NCBI RefSeq assembly: GCF_003992625.1
Contig: NZ_RZMW01000008.1
Span: forward strand, 186,001 to 250,000
Length of the DNA stretch: 64,000 nt
Direction of reading: 5' to 3'
From: Pelagibacterium lentulum
GTDB lineage: Bacteria; Pseudomonadota; Alphaproteobacteria; Rhizobiales; Devosiaceae
Below are positions 1 to 9,381 of the stretch, piece after piece. The notes under the pieces are model-generated. The model worked only from the letters and a program-made list of their open reading frames with translations. It did not search any database and was not told the origin of the DNA. Positions within the stretch are counted from its first letter, which is position 1; every line of letters starts with the position of its first letter. Both the position numbers and the translations under genes were made by a program.

Positions 1-185
1 CCCGTTGCTCCATACCTCTCCAGGGGCTAAAAAGCAGCAATGTTTACTCTGTCTGAGACCCGCTGAGGCCTCACCCTATTGGGGTGGGGCTGATAGATCG
101 AACCAACCGGCTGCCTGGCGCGACGCGGGCCGCATGGTTTCGTTTGACCTTCGGCATATCTGCCGACAGCAGACAGACTCAATCC

Positions 186-440
186 ATGAACATATCGAAA
201 GTCGAACGGCGCGTTTTGAACGCGCTGGCGCTTGGCGGGCACATTGCCTTTCAGAAAGACGAGAACGGCCAGATCGAAACGCTGGACTGCATCACACGCG
301 AGGGCTGGTTCCTCGACGGCTTTGACATGAGCCTTTTCAAAAAGCTCCGGTCCAAACGCATGATCGTGTCTCACAATGGCGGTCCCTACCGGATCACCCG
401 ACGGGGCATAGAGGCGCTGCAGGCCGCAAGGCAGGCCTGA
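186..440 (+). CDS. YjhX-family protein (UPF0386), putative toxin
   Basis: The 84-residue product matches the small YjhX family from memory: an N-terminal helix MNISKVERRVLNAL, a middle REGWFLDGFDMSLFKKL stretch and a C-terminal NGGPYRITRRGIEAL segment. The family is annotated as a toxin of a type II-like pair in E. coli, with little functional work behind it. The ATG at 186 is chosen because family members start at this point; an in-frame upstream start at 84 would add residues unlike the family. No antitoxin-like partner is adjacent: the next gene, on the other strand, is unrelated. A shared hairpin terminator follows. Family placement is fairly secure, toxin function is not. Confidence 0.8.
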   Translation: MNISKVERRVLNALALGGHIAFQKDENGQIETLDCITREGWFLDGFDMSLFKKLRSKRMIVSHNGGPYRITRRGIEALQAARQA

Positions 441-448
441 GAGCAGAG

Positions 449-479
449 GGGCGGCCTTGTTGGCCGCCCTGAGTTTGTT
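449..479. terminator. Bidirectional Rho-independent terminator
   Basis: A perfect 8-bp stem gggcggcc/ggccgccc with loop ttgtt lies between the convergent yjhX-like gene (+) and the small gene ending at 480 (-). A T-rich tract follows on the + strand. Confidence 0.75.
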
Positions 480-797
480 TCAATGCTTGACGGTATCGCT
501 CAGACTCAATGCCATATGTTCCCATTCCTGGGAAACCGAGGGCGCCGAACGGCGCTTGCCTGCACGGCGGTACCAGTAGTCGGCGTTGCCCATATCGGCT
601 TCGATCCAGTGGAGCAGTGCATGCACCCAGTCGAATGCCTGCACGCCTTCCATCTGTTGAACGATCCGATGAGCTTGTTCCCATTCGGGGCCCATACGAA
701 ACTCACCTTTTTTAACCCACCAAAGGGCTTGGAGCGGCAAGCTCATGTCTTTGGGCGGCTCGGCCCAATCGAGTGTCGAAAAGAAATCGGATGACAT
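480..797 (-). CDS. Conserved hypothetical protein downstream of gatA
   Basis: About 105 residues, not recognised as a named family. The protein is rich in Trp and acidic residues (WEQAHRIVQQMEG, HALLHWIEADMGNADYWYRR) and has no signal peptide or membrane segment. It follows gatA on the same strand and overlaps or abuts its end: the ATG at 797 lies 3 nt beyond the gatA stop (800-802), and an alternative in-frame start at 809 would overlap gatA. This suggests co-transcription with the gatC-GNAT-gatA operon. The second half (HWIEADMGNADYWYRRAG) looks like a conserved soluble helical domain. No function is proposed. Confidence 0.7.
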   Translation of the reverse strand: MSSDFFSTLDWAEPPKDMSLPLQALWWVKKGEFRMGPEWEQAHRIVQQMEGVQAFDWVHALLHWIEADMGNADYWYRRAGKRRSAPSVSQEWEHMALSLSDTVKH

Positions 798-799
798 TT

Positions 800-2290
800 C
801 TACCACCACTTTGCCGGTGCAAGATCGAGGCCCGCGCTGTTTTCGATCACGCGTCCGGCCGCAAACAGTGTTTCTTCATCGAACGGCTTGCCGATCAACT
901 GCAAGCCGAGTGGAAGCCCCTGGCCGTCCTTGCCAGCAGGCACTGCAATGCCCGGCAGACCCGCCATATTGACCGTAACGGTGAAGATGTCGTTGAGGTA
1001 CATCTTGACCGGATCAGCGTTCATGTCCTGATCGGCGATGCCAAAGGCGGCAGATGGCGTGGCAGGTGTCAGGATAGCGTCGACGCCCGCGTTGAAGGCA
1101 TCCTCGAAATCACGTTTGATGAGCGTACGGACTTTCTGCGCGCGGACGTAATAGGCGTCGTAATAGCCTGCCGACAGCACATAGGTCCCAATCATCACAC
1201 GGCGTTTGACCTCGCGACCGAAACCCTCGGCGCGAGTCAACTCGTACATTTCGGTAATGTCCTTACCAGACACCCGCAGTCCGTACTTCACACCGTCATA
1301 GCGCGCAAGGTTCGATGACGCCTCGGCCGGCGCTACGATATAATAGGCAGGAAGCGCATATTTGGTATGAGGCAGAGAAATATTCTTGACCGTCGCGCCT
1401 TCCGCCTTGAGCCATTCAAGACCTTGCTGCCAGAGCTTTTCGATCTCTTCGGGCATACCGTCCATGCGGTATTCAGATGGGACACCGATGGTCAGCCCTT
1501 TGACACCGCGTTGGACGGCCGCCGCAAAATCGGGAACGGCCATATCCACGCTCGTAGAATCCTTTGGATCGAACCCGCACATCGAGGACAGCATGATGGC
1601 GCTGTCTTCGACCGTGCGCGCGATCGGCCCTGCCTGATCGAGAGAGGATGCGAAGGCAACGACGCCCCAGCGCGAGCAGCGTCCATAAGTTGGCTTGATG
1701 CCGACAGTGCCTGTAAAGGCTGCAGGCTGGCGGATCGAGCCACCCGTATCCGTCGCGGTTGCACCCGCACAAAGCCACGCGGACACAGCAGCGGCAGAAC
1801 CGCCGGACGATCCGCCGGGCACCAGGTCCTTATTACCGCCTTCAGCGCGCCAGGGATTGATGACCGGACCGTAATAGGACGTCTCGTTGGACGAGCCCAT
1901 GGCGAACTCGTCCATATTCAACTTGCCCAGCATCACGGCGCCGTCGCGCCAGAGATTGCTTGTGACTGTCGATTCGTACTCCGGCCTGAAGCCATCGAGA
2001 ATGTGGCTGGCCGCCTGGGTATGCGAACCCTTGGTTGCGAACAGGTCCTTGATGCCGAGCGGCACGCCCTCGAGCGGCCCTGCCTCCCCCTTTGCTACTT
2101 TCGCATCGGAAGCCTTGGCCATGTCGCGCGCCTGATCGGCGGTCACGGCAACATAAGCGTTGAGCTTGTCATTTCCCGATTCGATGGCTTTGAGGTAGGC
2201 ATCGGTTGCCTCCAGGGACGTGAAATCCTTTTTGGCAATGCCATCACGCAGCGCTTTGAGGCTCAAACGGGTCAAATCAGTCACGGACAT
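800..2290 (-). CDS. gatA: Asp-tRNA(Asn)/Glu-tRNA(Gln) amidotransferase subunit A
   Basis: Amidase subunit of GatCAB, which releases ammonia from glutamine to convert mischarged Glu-tRNA(Gln) and/or Asp-tRNA(Asn) to the correct aminoacyl-tRNA. At 496 residues the length is normal for the family. The amidase-signature catalytic triad is visible: Lys81 (GIKDLF), cis-Ser161 in the [11 protein letters not shown] block and nucleophile Ser185 in [11 protein letters not shown]. The ATG at 2290 has an AAGGAT ribosome-binding site. It lies 13 nt downstream of a GNAT gene that is itself 3 nt from gatC, so the three form one operon. gatB is not in this cluster and must be elsewhere. Confidence 0.98.
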   Translation of the reverse strand: MSVTDLTRLSLKALRDGIAKKDFTSLEATDAYLKAIESGNDKLNAYVAVTADQARDMAKASDAKVAKGEAGPLEGVPLGIKDLFATKGSHTQAASHILDGFRPEYESTVTSNLWRDGAVMLGKLNMDEFAMGSSNETSYYGPVINPWRAEGGNKDLVPGGSSGGSAAAVSAWLCAGATATDTGGSIRQPAAFTGTVGIKPTYGRCSRWGVVAFASSLDQAGPIARTVEDSAIMLSSMCGFDPKDSTSVDMAVPDFAAAVQRGVKGLTIGVPSEYRMDGMPEEIEKLWQQGLEWLKAEGATVKNISLPHTKYALPAYYIVAPAEASSNLARYDGVKYGLRVSGKDITEMYELTRAEGFGREVKRRVMIGTYVLSAGYYDAYYVRAQKVRTLIKRDFEDAFNAGVDAILTPATPSAAFGIADQDMNADPVKMYLNDIFTVTVNMAGLPGIAVPAGKDGQGLPLGLQLIGKPFDEETLFAAGRVIENSAGLDLAPAKWW

Positions 2291-2303
2291 ATCCTTTTTG
2301 GCG

Positions 2304-2822
2304 TTAGCGCGCAGTGCTTACGGCAGCATCGTCGGTCGATGGTGCCAGCGCAACTCGGCTCAGCGCCATTTCAAAAAATGCTGAATGGGGACTTTCGGGG
2401 TAATCGAGAAACGCGCCGCGTTCGACAAAGCCGGAACGCTGGTAGAGCCGCCACGCGCCAGCAAAGCCTTCACCGGTGCCGGTTTCCAGCATGAGCGTGA
2501 TCACACCTTTCTCACGCGCAAGATTCTCGATTGCGTCCAGCAGCAGCACGCCAACCCGCTGCCCGCGGACATGCGGCATGGTGTACATGCGCTTGACCTC
2601 GGCCATATCGCCGGTGTGCATCTTCAATGCGCCGCAGCCGACGGCCCTGCCCTCACCGTCCCGCGCGATGAATACGGTGGTGTGCGGCTCTGCCATTTGC
2701 TCGACGGTCATCTTGAACTGGAATTCTTCCGGAGAAAGCGGCAACAGGTGATCGTTGAGCGCGTCAATCAGCGCTCGGACATCGTCCTGCAACGGCGTTT
2801 CAATGGCGACGGAAACGCTCAC
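2304..2822 (-). CDS. GNAT-family N-acetyltransferase
   Basis: 172-residue acetyl-CoA-dependent acyltransferase of the GNAT fold, substrate unknown. The acetyl-CoA binding signature is seen as [19 protein letters not shown] (roughly residues 77-95), followed by the LYQRSGFVE strand near the C-terminus that closes the fold. The start is GTG at 2822, 3 nt after the gatC stop; gatA begins 13 nt after this gene ends. Placement inside the gat operon ensures co-expression but does not by itself reveal the target. Confidence 0.85.
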   Translation of the reverse strand: MSVSVAIETPLQDDVRALIDALNDHLLPLSPEEFQFKMTVEQMAEPHTTVFIARDGEGRAVGCGALKMHTGDMAEVKRMYTMPHVRGQRVGVLLLDAIENLAREKGVITLMLETGTGEGFAGAWRLYQRSGFVERGAFLDYPESPHSAFFEMALSRVALAPSTDDAAVSTAR

Positions 2823-2825
2823 CGG

Positions 2826-3113
2826 CTACTCCACAACCTTGGGGACCATGAAGAAATTGTCTTCCGAGATCGACGCATTCGCTACGATCTTGTCGGCATA
2901 GCCACCATCGGTAACCTTGTCTTCGCGGCGGCGCAGCACCATGGGCGTAACCGAGGTCATCGGCTCGACGCCGGAAACGTCGACTTCATCCAATTGCTCG
3001 ACAAAACCCAAAATCGCGTTAAGCTCACCCTCGTAAGCGCTCACGTCTTCCTCGGCAATGCGAATGCGGGCAAGGCGCCCAATGCGGCGTACGGTATCGG
3101 CATCTACCGACAT
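2826..3113 (-). CDS. gatC: Asp-tRNA(Asn)/Glu-tRNA(Gln) amidotransferase subunit C
   Basis: 95-residue GatC, the small subunit that wraps around and stabilises GatA in the GatCAB complex. Recognised from the N-terminal [16 protein letters not shown] segment, the [19 protein letters not shown] core and the C-terminal motif ending in [14 protein letters not shown], all typical of GatC. It is the first gene of the gatC-GNAT-gatA operon; the promoter should lie in the 148 bp upstream (3114-3261). Confidence 0.97.
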   Translation of the reverse strand: MSVDADTVRRIGRLARIRIAEEDVSAYEGELNAILGFVEQLDEVDVSGVEPMTSVTPMVLRRREDKVTDGGYADKIVANASISEDNFFMVPKVVE

Positions 3114-3261
3114 GCAAGTCTCCCAAAAATAGTGCGGGGATCAATTACGGTTCGGGCCTTTTAACAATGGCAATCGCTTGCTGGCAATTGCCAAATGCCA
3201 AATCGGCCCATGCAACAAAGTGGTTTTATTACAGGGATCGGCAAGGTTGATCCCATCAACG

Positions 3262-3795
3262 TCAAACTTCGACGGCCAGATTGGGCTCAAGCACCTGCAA
3301 CGGTGTGCGCCCAACATGCGGACGCAACCGTGCAATTGCATCATCAAGACCATCCTCGCCGCAGGCAAGCGCGATCATTTTGGGTCGTGACTGTTCCAGC
3401 ATGGCAAGACCAGCGGACGCACATGCGTCTGCGTTGCCAAGCAGGATGACGACCAGCCCGTCGGCCCAGCGCCCCCACGCTACTTGTTGCCGGGCATCGG
3501 CGAGCAGCAGGCCGCCCTCCTCGCTGGACTGGGCAATCATACCTGCCCTTGCTACCCGCTGAAATTCGACATCTGCTGAGCCGCCCTGATCGATAAGCGC
3601 TCGCGGGCTGGGTAACTTCCAGGTGGCCAGATCGATTTCGTTTGTCAATGGATCGGCGAACGCCAGCACATTATCGGCGCCCGATATAAGCTCAGCCTTA
3701 TCGATTTGTTCCGGTGCCTTGTCGGGATCGACAACGATAATTCTGCCAGCCATTTGCAACCGGATTGTCTTTTCACCAAACCATGTGAATTTCAT
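3262..3795 (-). CDS. Conserved protein with a degenerate metallo-beta-lactamase-like N-terminus
   Basis: 177 residues from the ATG at 3795; a longer in-frame opening to 4164 is only antisense of ruvX. The N-terminus [14 protein letters not shown] ... IIVVDP has the strand-turn-strand pattern that opens UlaG/UPF0173-type metal-dependent hydrolases, and hydrolases of that kind are, from memory, often found next to ruvX and gatC in Hyphomicrobiales. The HxHxDH metal motif is absent and the only histidine is near the C-terminus, so if homologous it has lost metal catalysis and much of the fold. It is divergent from ruvX. The family link is inference; the gene itself is well supported. Confidence 0.65.
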   Translation of the reverse strand: MKFTWFGEKTIRLQMAGRIIVVDPDKAPEQIDKAELISGADNVLAFADPLTNEIDLATWKLPSPRALIDQGGSADVEFQRVARAGMIAQSSEEGGLLLADARQQVAWGRWADGLVVILLGNADACASAGLAMLEQSRPKMIALACGEDGLDDAIARLRPHVGRTPLQVLEPNLAVEV

Positions 3796-3867
3796 GGGTG
3801 CTGCCCTCGCTTGCAATTGCCTCTTATCAATCCGATAAGCAGCGCCAGCACAACTGCCAAAAGCGCG

Positions 3868-4332
3868 ATGCAAATGACTGAAACCGAAAATCCCCTCGCG
3901 GACCTGCCGCCATCGGGCAAGCTGATGGGGCTCGATTTGGGCACCAAAACCATTGGCGTCGCCATCTGTGACGCCATGCGGTATTCGGCAAGCCCGGTTG
4001 AAACCATCAAACGCGCCAAGTTCACGGCCGATGCGGAGCGGCTCTTGCAGCTTATCGCGCAGAACAATATCGCCGGCATCGTGATTGGGCTGCCGCTCAA
4101 TATGGATGGAACCGAGGGTCCGCGCGCGCAGTCGGCCCGCGCCTTTGCGCGCAACCTCAAGCAAAAGACCGGTCTGCCTATCGCCTTCTGGGATGAGCGC
4201 ATGTCGACAATGGCCGTTACCCGCACAATGATTGAAGCCGATCTATCCCGCGCGCGGCAGGCCGAAGTCGTTGACAAGCTGGCTGCAAGCTACATCCTAC
4301 AAGGCGCTCTGGAGCGCTTGCGGCGGGGTTGA
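3868..4332 (+). CDS. ruvX: Holliday-junction resolvase-like RuvX (YqgF)
   Basis: About 154 residues of the RNase H-fold YqgF family, linked to Holliday-junction resolution and to 16S pre-rRNA 5' processing. The first acidic motif is [17 protein letters not shown]; the middle [20 protein letters not shown] and the [10 protein letters not shown] block supply the rest of the active site. The [14 protein letters not shown]-terminus is typical. ATG codons at 3868 and 3874 are both possible, since no strong Shine-Dalgarno separates them. The 3' end overlaps the convergent AraC-family gene by 36 nt. Confidence 0.95.
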   Translation: MQMTETENPLADLPPSGKLMGLDLGTKTIGVAICDAMRYSASPVETIKRAKFTADAERLLQLIAQNNIAGIVIGLPLNMDGTEGPRAQSARAFARNLKQKTGLPIAFWDERMSTMAVTRTMIEADLSRARQAEVVDKLAASYILQGALERLRRG

Positions 4333-5271
4333 ACGGCGCATTGCACCGGGCGGCATCCCGAATTGCTGTCGAAATGCCCGGCTGAACGCGGCCTCGGAAC
4401 GATATCCTGATTGCCGCGCTACCTGAGCCAGTGGATCGTTCGAATCCATCAGGCGCGCGCGCGCCAAATGCAAACGCCATTGCGCAAGATAGCTCATGGC
4501 CGATTGGTCAAGCCCCTCACTGAACCGGGCTGAAAAGGCGGAGCGGGACATACCGGCTTGGCGCGCCAGCCGCTCAAGCGTCCAATCGGATTGCGGGTGG
4601 CGATGAATTGCCACAAGCGCCCGCCCCAGTTGCGGATCGCGGAGAGCGGCCAGCCAGCCCTGATCGGCCTCCGGGGCGGTATCGAGCCAGGAGCGAATGG
4701 CCTGAACCACGAGAATATCGGCCAGCCTTGTCATCACGATCTCGCCCCCTGGCTTGAGCGCACTTGCTTCCCTGGCGATCAAACCGAGCGTACTCTGCAC
4801 CCATTCCCCCAGAGGTTCATCCCAACCGCCGATACGGATCATCGATGGCAGCACGTTTATAAGCCGCTTGCCGGCAACGCTGTCAAACTGCACGACGCCT
4901 GCCATCGCGCGTGTCAACTCACCGCCACCACCATGCGTCATTATTTCGTAGCGTTCGCTGATTTTTTCGACCGGGAGTTCAAACAGAGGCCGTGACGCCG
5001 CACCTGCATCGCTAAGCAGGCGGAAACTATCCCCGTGCGGCAGGAGTATCATGGTGCCAGCGGGCAGCGTTACGGGTTTTCCGTCGATTTCCGCCACGCA
5101 TTGTCCGGCCGTGACGATGACGAAAATCATCGAATCGATGAGGCGCGGCATATCGAGCCCCCATGGCGCCGTCATTGTAGCCCGGCAATACAGGGTGCCA
5201 GTAAGCCGCAGCATATGCAGCACTTCGCCGAGCGGATCCGATAGCGGCGCGGGTTGAAAGCAATCGTCCAT
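4297..5271 (-). CDS. AraC-family transcriptional regulator with N-terminal cupin
   Basis: 324 residues. The N-terminal half (about residues 10-200) is a cupin_6-type effector domain, with [17 protein letters not shown] as its beta-barrel signature. The C-terminal 100 residues form two helix-turn-helix units ([20 protein letters not shown] and [20 protein letters not shown]) of the HTH_18 type. Regulators of this subclass usually control a divergently transcribed oxidoreductase, and here the next gene (5404, divergent) is an NmrA-like NAD(P)-binding protein. A 16-bp inverted repeat lies in the shared intergenic region. Confidence 0.93.
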   Translation of the reverse strand: MDDCFQPAPLSDPLGEVLHMLRLTGTLYCRATMTAPWGLDMPRLIDSMIFVIVTAGQCVAEIDGKPVTLPAGTMILLPHGDSFRLLSDAGAASRPLFELPVEKISERYEIMTHGGGGELTRAMAGVVQFDSVAGKRLINVLPSMIRIGGWDEPLGEWVQSTLGLIAREASALKPGGEIVMTRLADILVVQAIRSWLDTAPEADQGWLAALRDPQLGRALVAIHRHPQSDWTLERLARQAGMSRSAFSARFSEGLDQSAMSYLAQWRLHLARARLMDSNDPLAQVARQSGYRSEAAFSRAFRQQFGMPPGAMRRSTPPQALQSAL

Positions 5272-5301
5272 GCCCCGCTTTTATCTCAAGACTTGCCATT
5301 A

Positions 5302-5317
5302 GTCCATTGATTTGGAC
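5302..5317. promoter_or_regulatory. Inverted repeat between divergent regulator and reductase
   Basis: gtcca at 5302-5306 and tggac at 5313-5317 form an inverted repeat in the 132-bp space between the AraC-type gene and its divergent neighbour. The position fits an operator for the regulator. AraC proteins more often use direct repeats, so this is tentative. Confidence 0.3.
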
Positions 5318-5403
5318 GAAATGCAATCTTTTGGGGACTTCTTGTGATTGAACGTCTCCCTTAACGCAAGGATATTGTCTCCATCATCAACAGGAGACAG
5401 AAG

Positions 5404-6234
5404 ATGACAAACAGCAAACCCATTTTGGTTATTGGCGCGACAGGCAAAGTTGGCTCGCGTGTCGCTCGACGTCTGGCGGATGCTCAATTGCCACATCGCG
5501 CCGTATCGCGCGCAACCTCGCCCGCTTTCGACTGGCAGGAGCCAACCAGTTGGGCACCTGCGATGGAGGGTATGCACACAGCTTTCGTGTCCTTCGTTCC
5601 CGATCTTGCCATGCCCGGCGCGGCAGATATCATCGAACGCTTCGCTGCCACCGCCAAAACCTCAGGTCTGCGCAAGCTCGTGCTGCTCTCGGGCCGCGGC
5701 GAGCACGGCGCAGAACTCTCCGAGGACCGCCTACGCAACAGCGGGCTGGATTTCACAGTCATTCGCGCCAGTTGGTTCAACCAGAACTTCGATGAAGGTC
5801 TGCTCCAGCCTGCAATCCTCGCAGGCAAGCTGCAGATTGCCGCTGGCGACAAACGCGAGCCTTTCGTGGATGCCAACGACATCGCCGATGTTGCGGTCGC
5901 CGCCCTTCTCGATGACGGCCACAACGGTAAAACATACGAAGTCACCGGGCCCCGCCTGATGACATTTGCCGACGCGGTTCGCGAGATCTCTGCCGCTTCC
6001 GGGCTATCGATAACCTATGCACCATTGAGCGTGGAGGACTATCACGCCGTCATGGTGTCCGAGTTCGGCAAAGACCTGGCTGATCTTGTGGCCAGCATAT
6101 GTGATGAGTTGTTCGACGGCCGGAACGAGCGGCTCGGCGATGGCGTGCAGCAAGTCCTTGGCCGCGCGCCGCGCGACTTCTCGGACTATGTGCGTTCGGC
6201 GGTCGCCAGCGGCGCTTGGCAGCAGGCGGCATGA
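5404..6234 (+). CDS. NmrA-like NAD(P)-binding oxidoreductase
   Basis: 276-residue atypical short-chain dehydrogenase. The Rossmann dinucleotide motif is at the N-terminus (LVIGATGKVGSRVARRL). The lack of a canonical YxxxK pair and the ANDIADVAVAALLDD and TGPRLMTFADAVREIS segments place it with NmrA/QOR2/YtfG-type proteins, which bind NAD(P) and reduce quinones or act as redox sensors. The start has a good ribosome-binding site (aggaga, about 7 nt upstream). Divergent from the AraC-type gene at 5271, which is its probable regulator. Confidence 0.88.
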   Translation: MTNSKPILVIGATGKVGSRVARRLADAQLPHRAVSRATSPAFDWQEPTSWAPAMEGMHTAFVSFVPDLAMPGAADIIERFAATAKTSGLRKLVLLSGRGEHGAELSEDRLRNSGLDFTVIRASWFNQNFDEGLLQPAILAGKLQIAAGDKREPFVDANDIADVAVAALLDDGHNGKTYEVTGPRLMTFADAVREISAASGLSITYAPLSVEDYHAVMVSEFGKDLADLVASICDELFDGRNERLGDGVQQVLGRAPRDFSDYVRSAVASGAWQQAA

Positions 6235-6349
6235 TGCAGTCGTTTGAAACGACCTAGATAAGCCGGCGGGTATGGTCGCGCTAGAAACCAGCCTGTCCTT
6301 GCCGGTCGGCCGTGGCAAGCTACGACCGGCCTGAGCGCAGCCAAACATT

Positions 6350-6383
6350 CGATCCCTCCCCTTTCGTGTCCGGGGAGGGATCG
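6350..6383. terminator. Strong hairpin after the NmrA-like gene
   Basis: A 12-bp perfect stem cgatccctcccc/ggggagggatcg encloses a 10-nt loop, 115 nt after the NmrA-like stop and 117 nt before pyrB. No U-tract follows, so it may be a processing or insulating hairpin rather than a classic intrinsic terminator. Confidence 0.4.
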
Positions 6384-6500
6384 GGACAGCAGCACGTTCC
6401 CGATACCGGTAGTGACGATGAGTCACAGAAAACTCTCCCGCTACCCTTGCCGCCCCCGCGCCCATGCGATAGGGACCGCTAGTCGCGATTGGGATACATT

Positions 6501-7487
6501 ATGGTACGACGAAAGCCAGACACTTCCGACACCGAAACCGGCGCGTCCGGTTCTTTCCTTCCATTCCGTCACCCGCATCTTTTGGGCATTGCGCAACTGG
6601 ACCCGGTCGAGATTGTCGATCTGCTGGATCGCGCCGAGGCAATGATCCCGATCTCCCGCCAGCGCAAGACGCTGCCGAACCTTGCGGGCAAGACGCAGAT
6701 CAATCTCTTTTTTGAAAACTCCACCCGGACGCAGGCGAGCTTTGAAATCGCTGGCAAGCGGCTGGGTGCCACGGTCATGAACATGGCTGTCAGAACATCG
6801 TCGGTTGCCAAGGGCGAGACGCTTATCGACACCGCAGCCACCCTCAACGCCATGCAGCCCGATGCAATCGTTGTGCGGCACGGTTCGTCCGGTGCAGTCG
6901 AGCTTTTGAGCCAGAAGGTCGAATGCGCAGTATTGAACGCAGGCGATGGCACCCATGAGCATCCAACCCAGGCTCTGCTCGATGCTCTGACGATCCGCCG
7001 ACATCTGGGAAGGCTCAACGGGCTGACGGTCGCCATCTGTGGCGATATCGCAAACTCGCGGGTCGCCCGGTCCAACCTGATCCTCTTGGGTGCCATGCAA
7101 GCGCGTACACGGGTGATCGCACCGAAGTCCCTTCTGCCACGCGGTGTCGAACAGATGGCTTCTGAAGTGTTCACCGATATGCGGGACGGCCTAAAGGGCG
7201 CCGACGTCGTGATGATGCTGCGGCTGCAAAACGAACGGGCGTCGGGCAGGCTCATACCATCTGTGCGCGAATACTATCGCTTTTACGGCCTGGATGCCGA
7301 AAAGCTGTCCTATGCCAATAAGGGTGCGCTTGTCATGCACCCAGGGCCGATGAACCGCGGCGTTGAAATCGATCCGGCCATCGCCGATGGTCCGCAATCG
7401 GTCATAACGGAGCAGGTGGAGATGGGGGTTGCCGTGCGAATGGCGGTACTCGATGCACTGCTGAACAAGGAGAACGGCCATGAATAA
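6501..7487 (+). CDS. pyrB: Aspartate carbamoyltransferase catalytic subunit
   Basis: 328 residues. It condenses carbamoyl phosphate and aspartate, the committed step of pyrimidine synthesis. The carbamoyl-phosphate loop [19 protein letters not shown], the [11 protein letters not shown] motif and the aspartate-binding [12 protein letters not shown] block are all present. ATG at 6501 is preferred over a TTG 12 nt upstream. The end overlaps the pyrC-like gene by 8 nt, so the two are translationally coupled, as expected for ATCases that require a PyrC-like partner for assembly. No pyrI regulatory subunit is seen. Confidence 0.97.
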   Translation: MVRRKPDTSDTETGASGSFLPFRHPHLLGIAQLDPVEIVDLLDRAEAMIPISRQRKTLPNLAGKTQINLFFENSTRTQASFEIAGKRLGATVMNMAVRTSSVAKGETLIDTAATLNAMQPDAIVVRHGSSGAVELLSQKVECAVLNAGDGTHEHPTQALLDALTIRRHLGRLNGLTVAICGDIANSRVARSNLILLGAMQARTRVIAPKSLLPRGVEQMASEVFTDMRDGLKGADVVMMLRLQNERASGRLIPSVREYYRFYGLDAEKLSYANKGALVMHPGPMNRGVEIDPAIADGPQSVITEQVEMGVAVRMAVLDALLNKENGHE

Positions 7488-8778
7488 GCGCCTCCTTATC
7501 GAAAATGCGCGCATTATGGACCCGGCCAGCAGCACGGATGTGACAGGCGCCATTCTGGTCGAAAACGGCGTCGTCTCCGAAATCGTCGAAGGCGCGGCAC
7601 CGGGCGCCCCTGAAAAGGCCGAGCGCATAAATGCCAGAGGCCTCATCGCAGCGCCCGGCCTTATCGACATGCGGGTCTTTACGGGCGAACCGGGCCATGA
7701 ATATCGGGAAACGCTGGCCAGCGCAGGCGAAGCCGCTGCGACGGGGGGCGTGACGTCTATACTTGTAATGCCCGATACCGTGCCGGTTATCGACGATGGA
7801 GCGCTTGTCGACTTTCTGATGCGCCGCGCGCAAGCGACGTCTTGTGTCCACATCCTGCCGACCGCCGCCATAACCAAGGGACTTGAAGGCAAGGAACTGA
7901 CCGAGTTCGGGCTGTTACGTGAGGCCGGTGCCATTGGATTTTCAGAAGGACGACATTCCCTGCAAAGCGCGGCGGTTATGCGTGCGGCCATGACCTATGC
8001 CACAAATTTCGATGCGCCGATCATTCATAAGCCGCTCGATACGAGCCTTGCCGCTGATGGAGTGATGAATGCAGGACCCCTTGCGACATTCCGTGGCCTT
8101 AAAGGCATTCCTGGCGAGGCTGAGACCATTGCTCTGGACCGGGACCTGCAACTGGCTCTGATGACGGGTGCGCGCTATCATGCGGCGCAAATTTCTACGG
8201 GCCGATCTGCAGAAATCATGTCGTTTTATAAAGAGCGTAGCGGAACGGTAACGGCAGGTATTTCCATAAACAATCTCTGCCTGAATGAAAATGACATCGG
8301 CTCGTACCGGACCTTCTTCAAACTCTCCCCGCCCCTGCGCCATGAAGACGAAAGACAGGCTGTTATCGAGGGCCTAAAGTCCGGGTCAATCGATGTTATT
8401 CATTCGGACCACGATCCGCAGGATAGCGAAGGCAAACGCCAGCCATTCGCCGACGCCGCTTCTGGCGCGATCGGGCTTGAAACATTGCTGGCTGCGGCAC
8501 TGCGGCTTTATCATTCCGGTGACGTCGATCTTATGACGCTATTGCGCGCGATGACCAGTCGTCCAGCGGAAATCCTGGGACTTGATAGCGGAAGGCTGAC
8601 AAAAGGCGCGCTGGCGGACATCTGCCTTTTCGATCCGCATTATCCCTGGATTGTGGAAGAAACGGCTATCCGATCCCGCTCGCGAAATACAACATTTGAG
8701 AATGCGCGAATGATGGGTAAGGTTATGACGACCGTCGTTGGCGGCAGAATCGTCTTTAGGGAGGAAGCCGACGCATGA
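7480..8778 (+). CDS. Degenerate dihydroorotase (PyrC'), likely non-catalytic ATCase partner
   Basis: 432-residue amidohydrolase of the class I dihydroorotase family, directly overlapping pyrB. At the position where active enzymes carry the HxH zinc ligands (consensus PGxxDxHxHxREPG) this protein reads [13 protein letters not shown], so both histidines are lost. The later HSDHDPQD segment replaces the usual ATDHAPH, keeping an Asp. Rhizobial pyrB-linked homologues recalled from memory show the same change, and PyrC' proteins of this kind are known in Pseudomonas-type ATCases as structural, inactive subunits. Dihydroorotase activity here is therefore unlikely, and an active pyrC should exist elsewhere. 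The 3' end overlaps plsY by 4 nt. Confidence 0.9.
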   Translation: MNKRLLIENARIMDPASSTDVTGAILVENGVVSEIVEGAAPGAPEKAERINARGLIAAPGLIDMRVFTGEPGHEYRETLASAGEAAATGGVTSILVMPDTVPVIDDGALVDFLMRRAQATSCVHILPTAAITKGLEGKELTEFGLLREAGAIGFSEGRHSLQSAAVMRAAMTYATNFDAPIIHKPLDTSLAADGVMNAGPLATFRGLKGIPGEAETIALDRDLQLALMTGARYHAAQISTGRSAEIMSFYKERSGTVTAGISINNLCLNENDIGSYRTFFKLSPPLRHEDERQAVIEGLKSGSIDVIHSDHDPQDSEGKRQPFADAASGAIGLETLLAAALRLYHSGDVDLMTLLRAMTSRPAEILGLDSGRLTKGALADICLFDPHYPWIVEETAIRSRSRNTTFENARMMGKVMTTVVGGRIVFREEADA

Positions 8779-9368
8779 TCGAATATGCGCTGGCACTTAT
8801 AATTGGGTACGCGCTGGGTTCAGTCCCTTTCGGATTGTTGGCGACAAAACTTGCGGGGCTTGGGGACGTTCGCGATATCGGCTCGGGCAACATCGGGGCC
8901 ACCAATGTTCTGCGCACGGGCCGGAGGGACCTTGCCGCGCTAACACTGATCGGTGACGCGGGCAAAGGCGCGGCTGCCGTGCTGATCGCAGCATTACTAT
9001 GGAATGCCGAAGCAGCCATGATAGCAGGCGTTGCGGCATTTTTCGGTCACGTTTTTCCTGTCTGGCTGGGTTTCAAGGGCGGCAAGGGCGTCGCAACCTT
9101 CATCGGCATATTGCTGGCCCTAAGCTGGCCCGTCGGCTTCGGCTTTTGTGGCGTATGGCTGGTGGTTGCGCTGGTCACACGCTATTCGTCGCTGGCCGCG
9201 TTGACTGCCGCCACGATTGCCCCGATAAGTGCGTTCTTTTTTTCTGGACCAGCACTGGCATTGGCTTCTTTTGCGTTGGTTGCGGTCCTGTATTTCACCC
9301 ATCGCGGCAACATCGCCCGGTTGTTGAACGGGACCGAGTCCCGTATTGGCAACAAGAAAGCCGCTTGA
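8775..9368 (+). CDS. plsY: Acyl-phosphate:glycerol-3-phosphate acyltransferase PlsY
   Basis: 197-residue inner-membrane enzyme that makes lysophosphatidate from acyl phosphate and glycerol-3-phosphate. The three family motifs are present: [12 protein letters not shown] with the following [14 protein letters not shown], then [18 protein letters not shown], and a third membrane-proximal segment ending with [16 protein letters not shown]. At least five hydrophobic membrane segments are seen. The ATG overlaps the PyrC' stop (ATGA), coupling phospholipid initiation to the pyrimidine operon; dprA begins 13 nt downstream. Confidence 0.96.
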   Translation: MIEYALALIIGYALGSVPFGLLATKLAGLGDVRDIGSGNIGATNVLRTGRRDLAALTLIGDAGKGAAAVLIAALLWNAEAAMIAGVAAFFGHVFPVWLGFKGGKGVATFIGILLALSWPVGFGFCGVWLVVALVTRYSSLAALTAATIAPISAFFFSGPALALASFALVAVLYFTHRGNIARLLNGTESRIGNKKAA

Positions 9369-9381
9369 GGACGCCAGTGGG

